Source: Peptoniphilus stercorisuis (GTDB lineage: Bacteria; Bacillota; Clostridia; Tissierellales; Peptoniphilaceae). From it: a stretch of 63,954 bases of DNA. The translations under genes were made by a program, and so were the position numbers. The stretch spans positions 1 through 63,954 of the forward strand of contig NZ_JAGGLJ010000011.1 of NCBI RefSeq assembly GCF_017874395.1. Direction: 5' to 3'. The notes under the pieces are model-generated. The model was not told the DNA's origin. It saw only the letters and a list, made by a program, of their open reading frames with translations, and did no database searches. Shown piece by piece: positions 51,995-61,987 of this stretch (within the stretch, counting starts at the first letter, position 1; the number at the start of each line of letters is the position of its first letter).

Positions 51995-52954
51995 TCACTT
52001 TCTTAGTCTTGGGTCAAGTGCATCTTGAAGTCCATCACCAAGTACATTAAATCCAAACATTATTAATGAAATCATTAATGCAGGAAGCATTACTTGATAA
52101 CCAAGTCCTATTGACAACGCCTCAAGTCCATCATTTGCAAGATTTCCAAGAGATGGATTTGGTGGTTGAAGTCCTAAGGAAATATAAGATAATGTAGCTT
52201 CAGAAAATATTGCTGATGGAATTATTAAAGTTAGATTTACAAGAATTGGTCCTAAAGTATTAGGAAGTATATGTTTCATAAAAGTCCAACTTTTATTTGC
52301 TCCCATTGATCTAGAAGCTAAAACATATTCTGATTCTCTAAGAGATAAAACTTGTCCTCTAACAAGAATTGCTGTTGGCACCCATCCTGATAAACTCATT
52401 GCAAGAACCATTACACCTAGAGATGTACCTGATCCTTTTTCAGAAAATACAACTGAAAGAAGTATTACAACAAGCATATATGGAATAGCATAGATAATTT
52501 CTGCAATACGCATTAGAACATTATCTGTGATTTTTGAGCCCATTCCTGCAATACCACCATATATTACACCAACTGTGATATTAACAAATGCTGCTAAAAA
52601 TCCAATAATTAAAGAATATCTAGCTCCATAAGTTACACGAGTAAATAAATCACGTCCTAGTGAATCTGTACCAAACCAAAATTGTGAGCTTGGTTTTTGA
52701 TTTGTATTTAACATATCTTGCTCTGCAAAAGTATATCCACTTATAAGGGGTCCTATTATTGCAAATAATACAACTCCAACTATAATTATAAGTCCTGCCA
52801 TAGCAAGTTTATTATTTTTAAGTCTTCTCCAAACATCAGCCCAATATTTTATAGTAGGCCTTTGAATTTTCTCTGTATTGTCCTTTGATCTATCGACCTT
52901 TTCAAACATTTCAGGAGAAGGCACGAATAAATCTTTTACCATTTTTCCTACCAT
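51995..52954 (-). CDS. oppC: Oligopeptide ABC transporter permease OppC
   Basis: Inner permease of 319 residues with a cytoplasmic N-terminal region and six membrane segments. The BPD-transport EAA loop is EYVLASRSMGANKSWTFMKHILPN, contacting OppD/OppF. The N-terminal OppC_N element WRRLKNNKLAMAGLI is present. Its ATG overlaps the oppB stop (TAATG). Confidence 0.94.
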   Translation of the reverse strand: MVGKMVKDLFVPSPEMFEKVDRSKDNTEKIQRPTIKYWADVWRRLKNNKLAMAGLIIIVGVVLFAIIGPLISGYTFAEQDMLNTNQKPSSQFWFGTDSLGRDLFTRVTYGARYSLIIGFLAAFVNITVGVIYGGIAGMGSKITDNVLMRIAEIIYAIPYMLVVILLSVVFSEKGSGTSLGVMVLAMSLSGWVPTAILVRGQVLSLRESEYVLASRSMGANKSWTFMKHILPNTLGPILVNLTLIIPSAIFSEATLSYISLGLQPPNPSLGNLANDGLEALSIGLGYQVMLPALMISLIMFGFNVLGDGLQDALDPRLRK

Positions 52955-53880
52955 TAATTTTCTCCTCCTGTTATATTTATTCTTGGATCTACAAGTACAT
53001 ATGCAATATCTACAAGTAATATCATAAATACTAATACTATTCCATAAAATACAGTAGTTCCCATAATTAAAGTATAATCTCTATCTGTTATACTCTTTAC
53101 AAAAAATCTTCCAAGACCTGGAATACCAAAGATTCTCTCTATTACAAATGAACCCATAAGTAAATTTGATGCAACTGTACCAAGTGTTGAAACAATAGGT
53201 AATAATGAGTTACGAACTGCATGTCGACATACTACAGTTAGTTTTGATAATCCCTTACTTTTTGCTGTTTTCATATAGTCTTGACCAAGTACCTCAAGCA
53301 TTGATGATCTCATCAGTCTTGCTATTTGAGCAGTTGGCATAAGACTTAATGCAATTGATGGAAGAACTGTATGGCTAAATGTTCCCCATCCACTTATAGG
53401 AAATGCTCCTCCCTTTGCTATAAAATGAATTAATAATGTACCCATAATAAATGATGGAACAGAAATTCCAATTACTGCAAACATCATCGCTAAATAATCA
53501 GGAGCTTTATTTTGATATAGTGCTGCTAAAGCACCTAATGCTGGTCCTATAATTAAAGCAATAACAAGAGCTTGAAATCCAAGTCTTACAGACACAGGAA
53601 ATCCTCTTTTTATCATATCATTTACTGTTTCAGTTTTTGATTTCATACTTTCTCCAAAATCAAAACGTGCAATATTTTTTAAATAAATTTTATATTGTTC
53701 AGATATTGGCTTATCAAGTCCATACCTTATACTTAAATTTTGATATACACTTGGTGGAATTTTACCCTCTTGTTGAAGAGGATTTCCAGGAACAGCGTGC
53801 ATTAAAAAAAATGTTAATGTGATAATAACAAATATTGTCACAAAAGACATTGCTATTCTCTTTAAAATGTATTTAAACAT
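52954..53880 (-). CDS. oppB: Oligopeptide ABC transporter permease OppB
   Basis: A 308-residue permease with six membrane segments. N-terminal MFKYILKRIAMSFVTIFVIITLTFFLMHAVPG matches the OppB family; the EAA loop is DYMKTAKSKGLSKLTVVCRHAVRN. GAGGAG precedes the ATG. It lies 77 bases past oppA with a terminator hairpin between, so oppB-oppF depend on partial readthrough. Confidence 0.94.
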   Translation of the reverse strand: MFKYILKRIAMSFVTIFVIITLTFFLMHAVPGNPLQQEGKIPPSVYQNLSIRYGLDKPISEQYKIYLKNIARFDFGESMKSKTETVNDMIKRGFPVSVRLGFQALVIALIIGPALGALAALYQNKAPDYLAMMFAVIGISVPSFIMGTLLIHFIAKGGAFPISGWGTFSHTVLPSIALSLMPTAQIARLMRSSMLEVLGQDYMKTAKSKGLSKLTVVCRHAVRNSLLPIVSTLGTVASNLLMGSFVIERIFGIPGLGRFFVKSITDRDYTLIMGTTVFYGIVLVFMILLVDIAYVLVDPRINITGGEN

Positions 53881-53922
53881 GTTGACTCCTCACTTTGTTT
53901 GTTTTTAGCTAGTTAAAAATTA

Positions 53923-53949
53923 AAGGAAACCCCATCTAGAGGTTTCCTT
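53923..53949 (-). terminator. Partial terminator between oppA and oppB
   Basis: A 9-bp stem AAGGAAACC/GGTTTCCTT with a 9-base loop, followed by TAATTTTT on the minus strand. Such a hairpin typically gives much more oppA mRNA than permease mRNA. Confidence 0.75.
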
Positions 53950-53957
53950 GACTTACA

Positions 53958-55742
53958 TTACTCACCTAGTTCTGCATAAGTCATAACTGGATATTCAATT
54001 AATGGCTTATAAATTCCTTTTACATCCTTTTTAACAAAATATGGTTGAGTGTAGAAATAAACTGGAATTAATGGCATTTCTTCCATTAATATTTTTTCAG
54101 CTTCTCTCATAGCATTCATTCTAACTTCTTGATCTCCAGAAGATTTTGCAACATTTATATACTCATCATAAGTTGGATTGCTAAAACCTGTGTCATTCAT
54201 TGCTCCACCTGTTACAAAGATTTCAAGCATTGTCATTGGATCTGCGAAATCTCCTACCCAACCTCCACGGCTTATTTCAAAGTCATGAGCATGTTCACGA
54301 GCCATCTTTACATTAAAGTCTACATTTTCAAGTTGAATTTCAACTCCAAGTGCTTCTTTCCACATTTGTTGAACTGCTTGTGCAATTTTCTTGTGGTTTT
54401 CATCTGTATTGTAAAGAAGAACTTTATCGTTTAGATCTTCTGCTTTTAATCCTTCTTCTTCAAGTCCTTTTTCAAGTAAAACTTTTGCTTCTTCAGGATC
54501 ATAATTTATTAGATTTCCATTTTCTTCTCTAAAGTCTTTACCATTTTCATCATGTAGTCCAAATGGTACCATTCCTTCAGCAGCTATTTGTCCACCCTTT
54601 GTAACACTATTTACAAGAGTTTCTCTATCAAGAGCCATTGAAAATGCTTTTCTTATATTTTTGTTAACAAATGGATTTTTTGTTCCTTCCATCGCTAGAT
54701 TGTTTAAGTTGTAATAGTAAGTTCCAATTTGTTTACCTATTTCAAGTTCTTCATTTTTCTCTTCAAATTTTTGAGCAACTATTTCTTGTGGTGGATCTAC
54801 TACTATTGAGTATTTTCCTCCATCATAGTTTTGCCATGCTGTATTTTTATCTTCAAGTACATCAAATGTAATTCCATTAAGTTTTACATTTTCTGCATCA
54901 AACCAATTATCATTTTTACTTAATACAATTTGATCATTATGTTTCCATTCCTTAAGTGTGAAAGCTCCATTAGATACATATGTGTCTCCACCCTTTTTAG
55001 CCCAGTCTGGATTTTCCTTAGCAACTTTTGAGTTTATTGGATATAGTGTGTAGAATGCTGTAAGTTCTGGGAAATATGGTGTTGGATTTTCAAGAGTTAC
55101 TTCAAGAGTTTTTTCATCAACAGCTTTAACTCCTACTTCAGCTCTTTTTTCCTCTAACCATTTTTCATAAACCATATCGCTTATTTCATCTTCAGATTTA
55201 CCATCTACTTCTAATCCTTCTAAATCTGCATCAGTATAGTTTACTTCATGATCTACTTCATCAGTATCTTTTCCATCATCATCTTTTACATAAATGATTC
55301 CTGGTTTTTCAACTGAGTTATAAGCTTCTCCACCTTTTAGGTGATAAAGTTGAAAAGCGTATACAGATGCCGTTTCTGGATTTAATACTCTTAACCATTC
55401 GTACTCAAAATCATCAGCAGTTACAGGATCTCCATTTGACCATTTCATACCATCTTTAATTTTGAAAGTATATTGTAGCCCATCTTCAGATACCTCTGGC
55501 ATTGCTGACATTCCTTCTGCTAAGTTACCTTCCTTATCATAAGTTAAAAGTCCTGTGTATAAATGACTCATTACCCATGATTCAGGTGTTGATTGTGCAA
55601 GTGCTGGATCAAGTGATCCTGGTTCTGAACCTAGAGCTGTATATAATACACCCTCTTCTGCAGAACTACCTTTTCCACAACCAGTAAGTACAAAAGAAAA
55701 TACTAGTAGCAAACTTAACATTACTGTCCATTTCTTCTTCAT
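53958..55742 (-). CDS. oppA: Oligopeptide-binding lipoprotein OppA
   Basis: Solute-binding protein of 594 residues. The lipoprotein signal peptide is MKKKWTVMLSLLLVFSFVLTGC with lipobox LTGC and Cys22 as lipid anchor. The SBP family 5 core includes the EPGSLDPALAQSTPESWVM and YTFKIKDGMKWSNGDPVTADDFEY motifs. An acidic insert near residues 140-210 (DDDGKDTDEVDHEVNYTD) is notable. It delivers extracellular peptides to OppBCDF. First gene of its cluster, with a 410-base leader region upstream. Confidence 0.94.
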   Translation of the reverse strand: MKKKWTVMLSLLLVFSFVLTGCGKGSSAEEGVLYTALGSEPGSLDPALAQSTPESWVMSHLYTGLLTYDKEGNLAEGMSAMPEVSEDGLQYTFKIKDGMKWSNGDPVTADDFEYEWLRVLNPETASVYAFQLYHLKGGEAYNSVEKPGIIYVKDDDGKDTDEVDHEVNYTDADLEGLEVDGKSEDEISDMVYEKWLEEKRAEVGVKAVDEKTLEVTLENPTPYFPELTAFYTLYPINSKVAKENPDWAKKGGDTYVSNGAFTLKEWKHNDQIVLSKNDNWFDAENVKLNGITFDVLEDKNTAWQNYDGGKYSIVVDPPQEIVAQKFEEKNEELEIGKQIGTYYYNLNNLAMEGTKNPFVNKNIRKAFSMALDRETLVNSVTKGGQIAAEGMVPFGLHDENGKDFREENGNLINYDPEEAKVLLEKGLEEEGLKAEDLNDKVLLYNTDENHKKIAQAVQQMWKEALGVEIQLENVDFNVKMAREHAHDFEISRGGWVGDFADPMTMLEIFVTGGAMNDTGFSNPTYDEYINVAKSSGDQEVRMNAMREAEKILMEEMPLIPVYFYTQPYFVKKDVKGIYKPLIEYPVMTYAELGE

Positions 55743-56113
55743 ATAACGTCCTCCTACTTTACATTATTTTTATTAATGTTAACACAAACAGTTTACAATA
55801 GCAACGTGTAATTTAATAGAATAATTGTATTTTTTATTAAAAACTACTTCTTTACGTTGCCAAATTATATGCTTATCTCTCTGGTTAAACGCCTAAATTT
55901 AGCCATTTAAAAGTATATAATTATCCTTATATAAAGTATAATTGATACTATATAATACAAAAAAATAATTTTAAAATATTTTTTATATTTTATTAACTTA
56001 ATATTATATAATTTGAGGATAACATTTTCACAAAAATATACAACACTTTTATAAGATAACATATTACTAGGTAGAATTAATTATACCATACTCTTTTAAT
56101 TTTTTGCAATAAA
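55743..56113 (-). promoter_or_regulatory. Leader and promoter region of oppA
   Basis: No open frame of note. Several -10-like boxes occur on the minus strand; none has a convincing -35. Near the gene, GCAACGT (55801-55807) and ACGTTGC (55854-55860) are perfect inverted arms about 46 bases apart and could fold the mRNA leader. AGGAGG lies just before the oppA ATG. I see no match to a known riboswitch. Confidence 0.4.
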
Positions 56114-56143
56114 AAAACAGCTTTGAGTTTTCAAAGCTGTTTT
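56114..56143 (-). terminator. Terminator of the second opp cluster
   Basis: A 13-bp perfect stem AAAACAGCTTTGA/TCAAAGCTGTTTT with loop GTTT on the plus-strand reading, followed by TTTTTT on the minus strand, 9 bases past the stop. Confidence 0.9.
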
Positions 56144-56152
56144 AAAATCTTA

Positions 56153-57973
56153 TTATTTTGAACTTACAACTGGTTGTGCTTCTGTAAATTCAATATCTGC
56201 CCAAGTAAAGTTTGCTGCTGAATCATCTTGGTTCCAGTCATAAAGTTTAACTCTATTATTTACTGGTAAGATTTCAACTCTATTTTGCATTGGGATTGAT
56301 GGTGCTTCATTGAAGAATACTTTTTCAAATTCATGATAGAATTCTTCTCTTTTTGCATCATCTAAAGCTTCTTCTGAGCCTAATTTATCAATTGCTGCTT
56401 GAAGTTCAGGTGATGTGTATCTATTGTAGTTAAATGCTGCTCCTTCTCCGTATAATCCACTTGGATTTGGATCTGATGCTAGACCAAATGCAGCCATAAA
56501 TACATCAATTCCTGGATCGTCTACTTGCATTCTGTCATAGAAATCATGAAGTTCTAATAGTCTTCCATCTACAAGTGTTACATCAAGTCCTATTTCTTTC
56601 CATTGTTGCATATAGTATTGAGAAAGAGGTTCTGCAACTTCTCCACCACTCATCATAGCGAAGTTAATTTTTAATGGATTTCCATCTTTATCTTCTCTTA
56701 TTCCATCTCCATCAACGTCTTTAAATCCACCTTCATCAAGAAGTTTGTTTGCTTTTTCCATATCATATTTGTATCCTGTCATTTCTGGATCATGTAATGA
56801 TTTGAAAAGTGGTGCAATTGGACTTGGTGCGTTAAATCTTAAACCATGATAGAATTTTTCTCCAATTGTATCATTGTCAATTGCATAAGCCATTGCTTTT
56901 TTAAGATTTACATCATTCATTTTTGCATTAGGATCTGTTACTACTGTATTAGTAGTTGAATCCCATTTACCTTGTTTAAAGCCCATGTATGACATATATA
57001 ATTCTTGTCTTGATGCAATTTTAATATTGTCTAGTTCTTCAAGTTGTGGGAAAACATCAGCACTTGCCATATATACAAGGTCATATTTTCCAGCTTGAAT
57101 AGCTGCTACTTGTTGAGATGTTGGAAGTATTTCCATTTCTACATTTTTAACTTTTGGCTCACCTTTATAAAAATGAGGGTTTGCTTCAAAAATTACTTTT
57201 TCTCCTTGGATTATGTCTTTAATTACATATGGTCCATAAGAAAGTGGATTTTTTCTAAGTGCATCTGACTCAGTTATTTTATCCATTGGTATTCCTTCAA
57301 GTTGTTTTGCATTTACAAATTCTCCTGCAAAAGATCCACCCCAAAGAAGACCTGGTGTAAGTTTTTTAAGATGTATTACCATATTAGAATCATCTATAAT
57401 TTCAAGACCTGATATATGATCTGCTTTTCCTTCGTTATATTCTTCAATTCCTTCTATAACTTTCATCTCATCATCAAATCTTGGTGATTGTGCTTTTATA
57501 ATATAGTCTTGATTTGCAACAATTTCATATGTTTTTGCTATATCTGCAGTTGTAACTTGTTCACCATTTGACCATTTAAAGTTTGGATTAATTTTATAAG
57601 TTAGAGTTTTTTTCTCAGTATCAAATGATAAATTAATTGGAGTTTCATCACTATTTGCAATTAGTTTAAAATCTCCATCTACTGGGAATGCTCCATCCAT
57701 TGTGTACTTCATAAAAGCATCGTCTATTCCATCAGAATATAAAAATCCATTAAAGATTCCCTTAAATCCTGAGTCTGATACTACAGCAACTTTTAATGTT
57801 CCACCATCAACTGTATCTCCTTCGTTTTCAATACGAGCAGGATACTCTTGTTCGATAGATGATGCTGATGCTGTTTCTTTTCCATTGCCTTCTCCTGAAC
57901 CACTTCCACAAGCAGTAAGCATTAGGGCCATAGAAAGAACAACAGTTAGTTTACTAAACCATTTCTTCTTCAT
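56153..57973 (-). CDS. Peptide-binding lipoprotein of the second opp cluster
   Basis: A 606-residue SBP family 5 lipoprotein. Signal peptide MKKKWFSKLTVVLSMALMLTAC with lipobox LTAC, then a Ser/Gly/Glu linker. The binding core has LTYKINPNFKWSNGEQVTTADI and NPLSYGPYVIKDIIQGEKVIFEANPHFY. It differs clearly from the first OppA, lacking the acidic insert, so it likely takes other peptides. Last gene of its cluster, 51 bases past the permease, with its own AGGAGG site. Confidence 0.92.
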   Translation of the reverse strand: MKKKWFSKLTVVLSMALMLTACGSGSGEGNGKETASASSIEQEYPARIENEGDTVDGGTLKVAVVSDSGFKGIFNGFLYSDGIDDAFMKYTMDGAFPVDGDFKLIANSDETPINLSFDTEKKTLTYKINPNFKWSNGEQVTTADIAKTYEIVANQDYIIKAQSPRFDDEMKVIEGIEEYNEGKADHISGLEIIDDSNMVIHLKKLTPGLLWGGSFAGEFVNAKQLEGIPMDKITESDALRKNPLSYGPYVIKDIIQGEKVIFEANPHFYKGEPKVKNVEMEILPTSQQVAAIQAGKYDLVYMASADVFPQLEELDNIKIASRQELYMSYMGFKQGKWDSTTNTVVTDPNAKMNDVNLKKAMAYAIDNDTIGEKFYHGLRFNAPSPIAPLFKSLHDPEMTGYKYDMEKANKLLDEGGFKDVDGDGIREDKDGNPLKINFAMMSGGEVAEPLSQYYMQQWKEIGLDVTLVDGRLLELHDFYDRMQVDDPGIDVFMAAFGLASDPNPSGLYGEGAAFNYNRYTSPELQAAIDKLGSEEALDDAKREEFYHEFEKVFFNEAPSIPMQNRVEILPVNNRVKLYDWNQDDSAANFTWADIEFTEAQPVVSSK

Positions 57974-58024
57974 AAGTAATTCCTCCTAAATGTTTTTTAT
58001 TGTAAAGATAATTCCTTAACAACC

Positions 58025-58984
58025 TTAACCAAGTCTTTGTTTAGCATCTGATGCACGTCTTAATGCTTGTCCTACATAGTTAATGCAAAGCATCATAAAT
58101 AATACTACAAGTGCTGCAGGTAACCATACATAAAGTTTGTATTGAATGATTTCTGGCTTTGAAGCATAAGAAATCAATGTACCTAGTGATGGTGTTGATG
58201 CTGGAAGTCCAAATCCTAAATAAGAAAGTGAAGTTTCAATACCAACATTTCCTGCTAATGCTAAAGTTGAGTCTACTATTATAATTGATGAAATATTTGG
58301 TAATATTCCCTTAAACATTATTTTTAAATTACTTGTTCCCATTGTCTTTGATGCACTTACATAGTCACGTCTTGCTTCTGATAAAGCTTTTGAACGCACA
58401 AGTCTTGCTGTACCTATCCAGTAAAATGCAGACATTATAAGTATAAATGTAAATAAATTATACTTTGGAACTATTGTTACAAATGCGATTATTATAAGAA
58501 GTGTTGGTAATATTCCAATGAAGTCTACAACTCTCATTCCAATTTTATCTACTCTTCCGCCATAATAACCCATAGTAAGACCTACTAGAAGTCCTACGAA
58601 AGTTGTTATAATTGTTATTGAAAATCCAACTAATAGTGAGTTTCTTGCTCCTACTATTAGTAGTCCTAGTACAGATCTACCACCTGCTTCTCTACCTAGA
58701 ATATTCCAAATAGAATCAAATGTAGGTGGGTCGTATTTTCTTAAGATGTCAACTGTATTTAACTTTGTAGAATCTATAAACATTGATGCAACAAATACAA
58801 AAAGTATAAATGCAGTTACAGCATAAAATGAAAATCTAGCTAGTTTATCTTTTTTGAATTCTCTAACTATTACGGCAAATCCAACTGGATTTTCTTCTTT
58901 TTCTTTATTTTCTATATTAGACATTTCATTTAAGTTCCCTTCTGAATTATTTGCCTTTTCAGATTTTTTATTAAAAATTCCCAA
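58025..58984 (-). CDS. Peptide ABC transporter permease (OppC-type, second cluster)
   Basis: About 319 residues: a hydrophilic N-terminus rich in Lys, Glu and Asn (about 45 residues), then six membrane segments. The EAA loop is DYVSASKTMGTSNLKIMFKGILPN. The frame opens with GTG codons at 58996, but these directly follow the previous stop and form the AGGTGG site; TTG at 58984, eight bases on, is the likelier start. This is a judgement call. Confidence 0.85.
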   Translation of the reverse strand: MGIFNKKSEKANNSEGNLNEMSNIENKEKEENPVGFAVIVREFKKDKLARFSFYAVTAFILFVFVASMFIDSTKLNTVDILRKYDPPTFDSIWNILGREAGGRSVLGLLIVGARNSLLVGFSITIITTFVGLLVGLTMGYYGGRVDKIGMRVVDFIGILPTLLIIIAFVTIVPKYNLFTFILIMSAFYWIGTARLVRSKALSEARRDYVSASKTMGTSNLKIMFKGILPNISSIIIVDSTLALAGNVGIETSLSYLGFGLPASTPSLGTLISYASKPEIIQYKLYVWLPAALVVLFMMLCINYVGQALRRASDAKQRLG

Positions 58985-58996
58985 AAAATACACCAC

Positions 58997-59959
58997 CTAT
59001 TCTATTCTTATTCTTGGATCAACAATACTCATTGTAATATCAGAAACAAGCGAACCTAATAAGAATAAAAATCCGTATATAAGAATTAATGCAGTTACTA
59101 CACTAAAATCTCTTGTATTTATTGCTTCTAGGAAGAATTTTCCCATTCCTTGATAATTAAATATTGATTCTGCTATTACAGAACCACCTAATAATCCTGA
59201 AATTTGAAAACCAAAGAAAGCTGCTATTGGAAGTAGTGAGTTTCTAAAAATATGGTGAGTATACACCTTTTTCATTGGAACTCCTTTACTTCTTGCAGTT
59301 TTTACATAGTCTTGAGTCTTTGCGTCTATTACTTCATTTCTCAAATACTGTATTGTACTTACAGAACTGATAATTGCAATACAAATTGCAGGCATTATCA
59401 TATGATGTAATTTACTCATATAGTATGCAAAACTTCCCTTAGTAAGTCCCGATGCAACAGAACCTATTGTTGGGAAAATATTAAGTTTATATCCAAATAT
59501 TAATATAAAGAATAAATATAATACAAAGGATGGTATTGCAAAGGTAAAAAAGTTTAAAAATACAACTGTTTTATCAAAAGCACTTCCTTGATTTTTTCCT
59601 GCAAAAATTCCAACAGGAATAGCTACTGCATACATAATAATAAGAGCTAAAAGTGATAATGCTAAACTGTTTATTGCTCTTGGTCCTATTACTTGCATAA
59701 CTGGAAGTTTGTAGTTATAACTCATTCCAAAATCACCTTGTAGTGCATTTGTAATCCATCTTCCATATTGTACATACCAAGGGTCATAATAACCTGATGC
59801 AATTCTTAATTGTTCAATAGTATTTTGATCAATCTTTGGATTTGTCATTCCAGTAAGTGCATCACCTGGCATTAATTTAGCTAACATAAATACTAATATA
59901 CTCAAAATGAAAAGTTGAGGTATTATTAGTAAAACTCTTCTTGTGATAGTTTTCCACAT
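58997..59959 (-). CDS. Peptide ABC transporter permease (OppB-type, second cluster)
   Basis: A 320-residue permease with six membrane segments. N-terminal MWKTITRRVLLIIPQLFILSILVFMLAKLMPGD fits the OppB family; the EAA loop is DYVKTARSKGVPMKKVYTHHIFRN. The longest frame starts at 59989 inside the upstream gene, but GGGAGG points to the ATG at 59959, just after the upstream stop. The next permease begins beyond its stop. Confidence 0.92.
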   Translation of the reverse strand: MWKTITRRVLLIIPQLFILSILVFMLAKLMPGDALTGMTNPKIDQNTIEQLRIASGYYDPWYVQYGRWITNALQGDFGMSYNYKLPVMQVIGPRAINSLALSLLALIIMYAVAIPVGIFAGKNQGSAFDKTVVFLNFFTFAIPSFVLYLFFILIFGYKLNIFPTIGSVASGLTKGSFAYYMSKLHHMIMPAICIAIISSVSTIQYLRNEVIDAKTQDYVKTARSKGVPMKKVYTHHIFRNSLLPIAAFFGFQISGLLGGSVIAESIFNYQGMGKFFLEAINTRDFSVVTALILIYGFLFLLGSLVSDITMSIVDPRIRIE

Positions 59960-59960
59960 T

Positions 59961-60899
59961 TTATTTACCTCCCTTTTTTTGCGCAACAAAATGAGTATCC
60001 GATAACTGTCTTAAAGGATATACTCTACCACTCTCATCATAGTAGTCGTTGTAATATGTTTCATATTCTTTGTCTACTAATTCTCTATTTTTTCTAAGTT
60101 CGTCTCTTAACTTAGGATTGATTTGAGGAATAGATGCGATTAATCTCTTTGTATAAATATGTTGAGGATCTCCATATATGTCCTGTCTGTTTCCAGTCTC
60201 TGTAAATCTTCCTCTGTGCATTATATAAATATAATCACACATATGTTTTATAACTCCAAGATCATGAGAGATAAATATATAGGATAAATTTAATTCCTTT
60301 TGTATATTTTTTAAATAATTTAATACTTGTGCTTGAACAGATAAATCAAGTGCTGAAACTGGTTCATCAGCTACTATTAGCTTAGGTTTACAAGCTACTG
60401 CTCTTGCTACACCAATTCTTTGTCTTTGTCCTCCTGAAAATTCATGGGGATATTTATATATTGAATCTTTTGGCATACCAACAATATCAAGAAGTTCATA
60501 AATTCTTTGTAATTCTTCTTCTTCATTTAAATTATCAAAATTTCTTATTGGCTCAGCTAAAATGTCTAGAACTCTTTTTTTAGGATCTAGACTAGACATT
60601 GAGTCTTGGAAAATCATTTGTACATCTTTATTGTATTCTAATTTTTTCCTAACTTTTGGGTCTAAAATGTTTTCTCCATTATATAAAATTTCTCCACCAG
60701 TAGCTTTTTCAAGTCCTACTATGGTTTTTCCTATAGTAGTTTTACCAGAACCAGACTCACCTATTAATCCATAGGTTTTTCCTTCTTCTACAACCATGCT
60801 TACACCATCTACAGCATATACATGATCAACTACTCTATTAAAAAATCCACCTCTTATAGGATAGTGAATTTTTAAATCCTTTATTTCAAGTAAGCTCAT
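59961..60899 (-). CDS. Peptide ABC transporter ATPase (OppF-type, second cluster)
   Basis: A 312-residue ATPase. Walker A GESGSGKTTIGKTIVGL, signature FSGGQRQRIGVARAVA, Walker B LIVADEPVSALD, H-loop FISHDLGVIKHMC. The C-terminal oligopeptide extension lacks the four-cysteine motif of the other cluster and instead has a Tyr/Asp-rich segment (YETYYNDYYDESGRVYPL). Overlaps the OppD-type gene by 4 bases. Confidence 0.92.
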   Translation of the reverse strand: MSLLEIKDLKIHYPIRGGFFNRVVDHVYAVDGVSMVVEEGKTYGLIGESGSGKTTIGKTIVGLEKATGGEILYNGENILDPKVRKKLEYNKDVQMIFQDSMSSLDPKKRVLDILAEPIRNFDNLNEEEELQRIYELLDIVGMPKDSIYKYPHEFSGGQRQRIGVARAVACKPKLIVADEPVSALDLSVQAQVLNYLKNIQKELNLSYIFISHDLGVIKHMCDYIYIMHRGRFTETGNRQDIYGDPQHIYTKRLIASIPQINPKLRDELRKNRELVDKEYETYYNDYYDESGRVYPLRQLSDTHFVAQKKGGK

Positions 60900-61906
60900 T
60901 TGGTACTGTCCTCCTCATTAAAGTAAAAATCTTTCCAGCAAGTACATCTTACATAGTGTCCTTTGCTAACTTCATGAAGTATTGGGTTCTCTTCATGAGC
61001 AGATTCTTTTATATGAGGAATTCTTGGAGAAAATCTACATCCTTTTCTTGGTAAATTCTTTAATGAAGGTACCATTCCCTCAATTACGTGTAGATCATCT
61101 CCCTCTTTTGCATCCATTTGTGGAATTGAATTTAATAAACTCCTTGTATATGGATGTAGAGGATTTTCAAATAACTCTTCATTTTCTGAAAGTTCTACTA
61201 TTTCACCTGCATACATTACAGCAACCCTATCAGCAACTTGTGCCACAACTCCAAGATCATGAGTTATTAGAATAATTCCAGCCTTCATTTCTTCTTGAAG
61301 ATCTAGTATTAAGTCTAATATTTGTGCTTGAATTGTTACATCAAGTGCAGTTGTAGGTTCATCTGCAATAAGTATTTTAGGCTTACAACTAAGTGCAATT
61401 GCAATCATAACACGTTGTCTCATTCCACCTGATAATTCATGAGGAAATTGTCTATATGTTCTTTCTGGATTATCTATACCTACTTTTGCAAGTAATTCAA
61501 TTGCTCTTTTCTTTCTTTCTTCAGCACTAAATTTAGTATGATATATTAATGCTTCTTCAATTTGTTCTCCAATTCTTTGAAGTGGATTTAAAGCTGATAG
61601 TGGATCTTGAAATATCATTCCAATTTGTCCACCTCTTATTGCATTGTACTCTTCTTCACCTAAATCTATTAAATTTTTGTCATCAAAGAGGATTTCCCCT
61701 GATACCTTTGTATAATTACTATCATGTAGCCCCATTATTGTAGTAGCTAAGGTACTCTTACCACAACCACTTTCTCCAACAATAGCAAGTACTTCATCAG
61801 GATAAAGGTTAATACTCACATTATCTACAGCATCAAAGTACTCATCTCTGATTCTAAAACCTGTGTGAAGATTTTTAATTTCACATAACGCCTTTTTTCC
61901 TTCCAT
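60896..61906 (-). CDS. Peptide ABC transporter ATPase (OppD-type, second cluster)
   Basis: A 336-residue ATPase. Walker A GESGCGKSTLATTIMGL, signature LSGGMRQRVMIAIALS, Walker B LIADEPTTALD, H-loop LITHDLGVVAQVA. In the C-terminal extension the usual cysteines are partly replaced: GCRFSPRIPHIKESAHEE where homologues have two further Cys, though CTC near the end remains. GTG at 61915 belongs to the AGGTG site; the ATG at 61906 is the start. First gene of the cluster. Confidence 0.92.
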   Translation of the reverse strand: MEGKKALCEIKNLHTGFRIRDEYFDAVDNVSINLYPDEVLAIVGESGCGKSTLATTIMGLHDSNYTKVSGEILFDDKNLIDLGEEEYNAIRGGQIGMIFQDPLSALNPLQRIGEQIEEALIYHTKFSAEERKKRAIELLAKVGIDNPERTYRQFPHELSGGMRQRVMIAIALSCKPKILIADEPTTALDVTIQAQILDLILDLQEEMKAGIILITHDLGVVAQVADRVAVMYAGEIVELSENEELFENPLHPYTRSLLNSIPQMDAKEGDDLHVIEGMVPSLKNLPRKGCRFSPRIPHIKESAHEENPILHEVSKGHYVRCTCWKDFYFNEEDSTK

Positions 61907-61958
61907 ATAATTCACCTATTAAGTCTTTAATTTTTATAAAAAAAGTTTATTTCCTTAA

Positions 61959-61987
61959 ATTTTACCATTTTTTTACACTTTTTACAA
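61959..61987 (-). promoter_or_regulatory. Promoter of the second opp cluster
   Basis: Minus-strand TTGTAA (61987-61982), a 17-base spacer and TAAAAT (61964-61959) with TG one base before the -10. It stands about 50 bases upstream of the OppD-type start. The remainder of the gap to pepF (61988-62151) is AT-rich and shows no gene. Confidence 0.55.
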
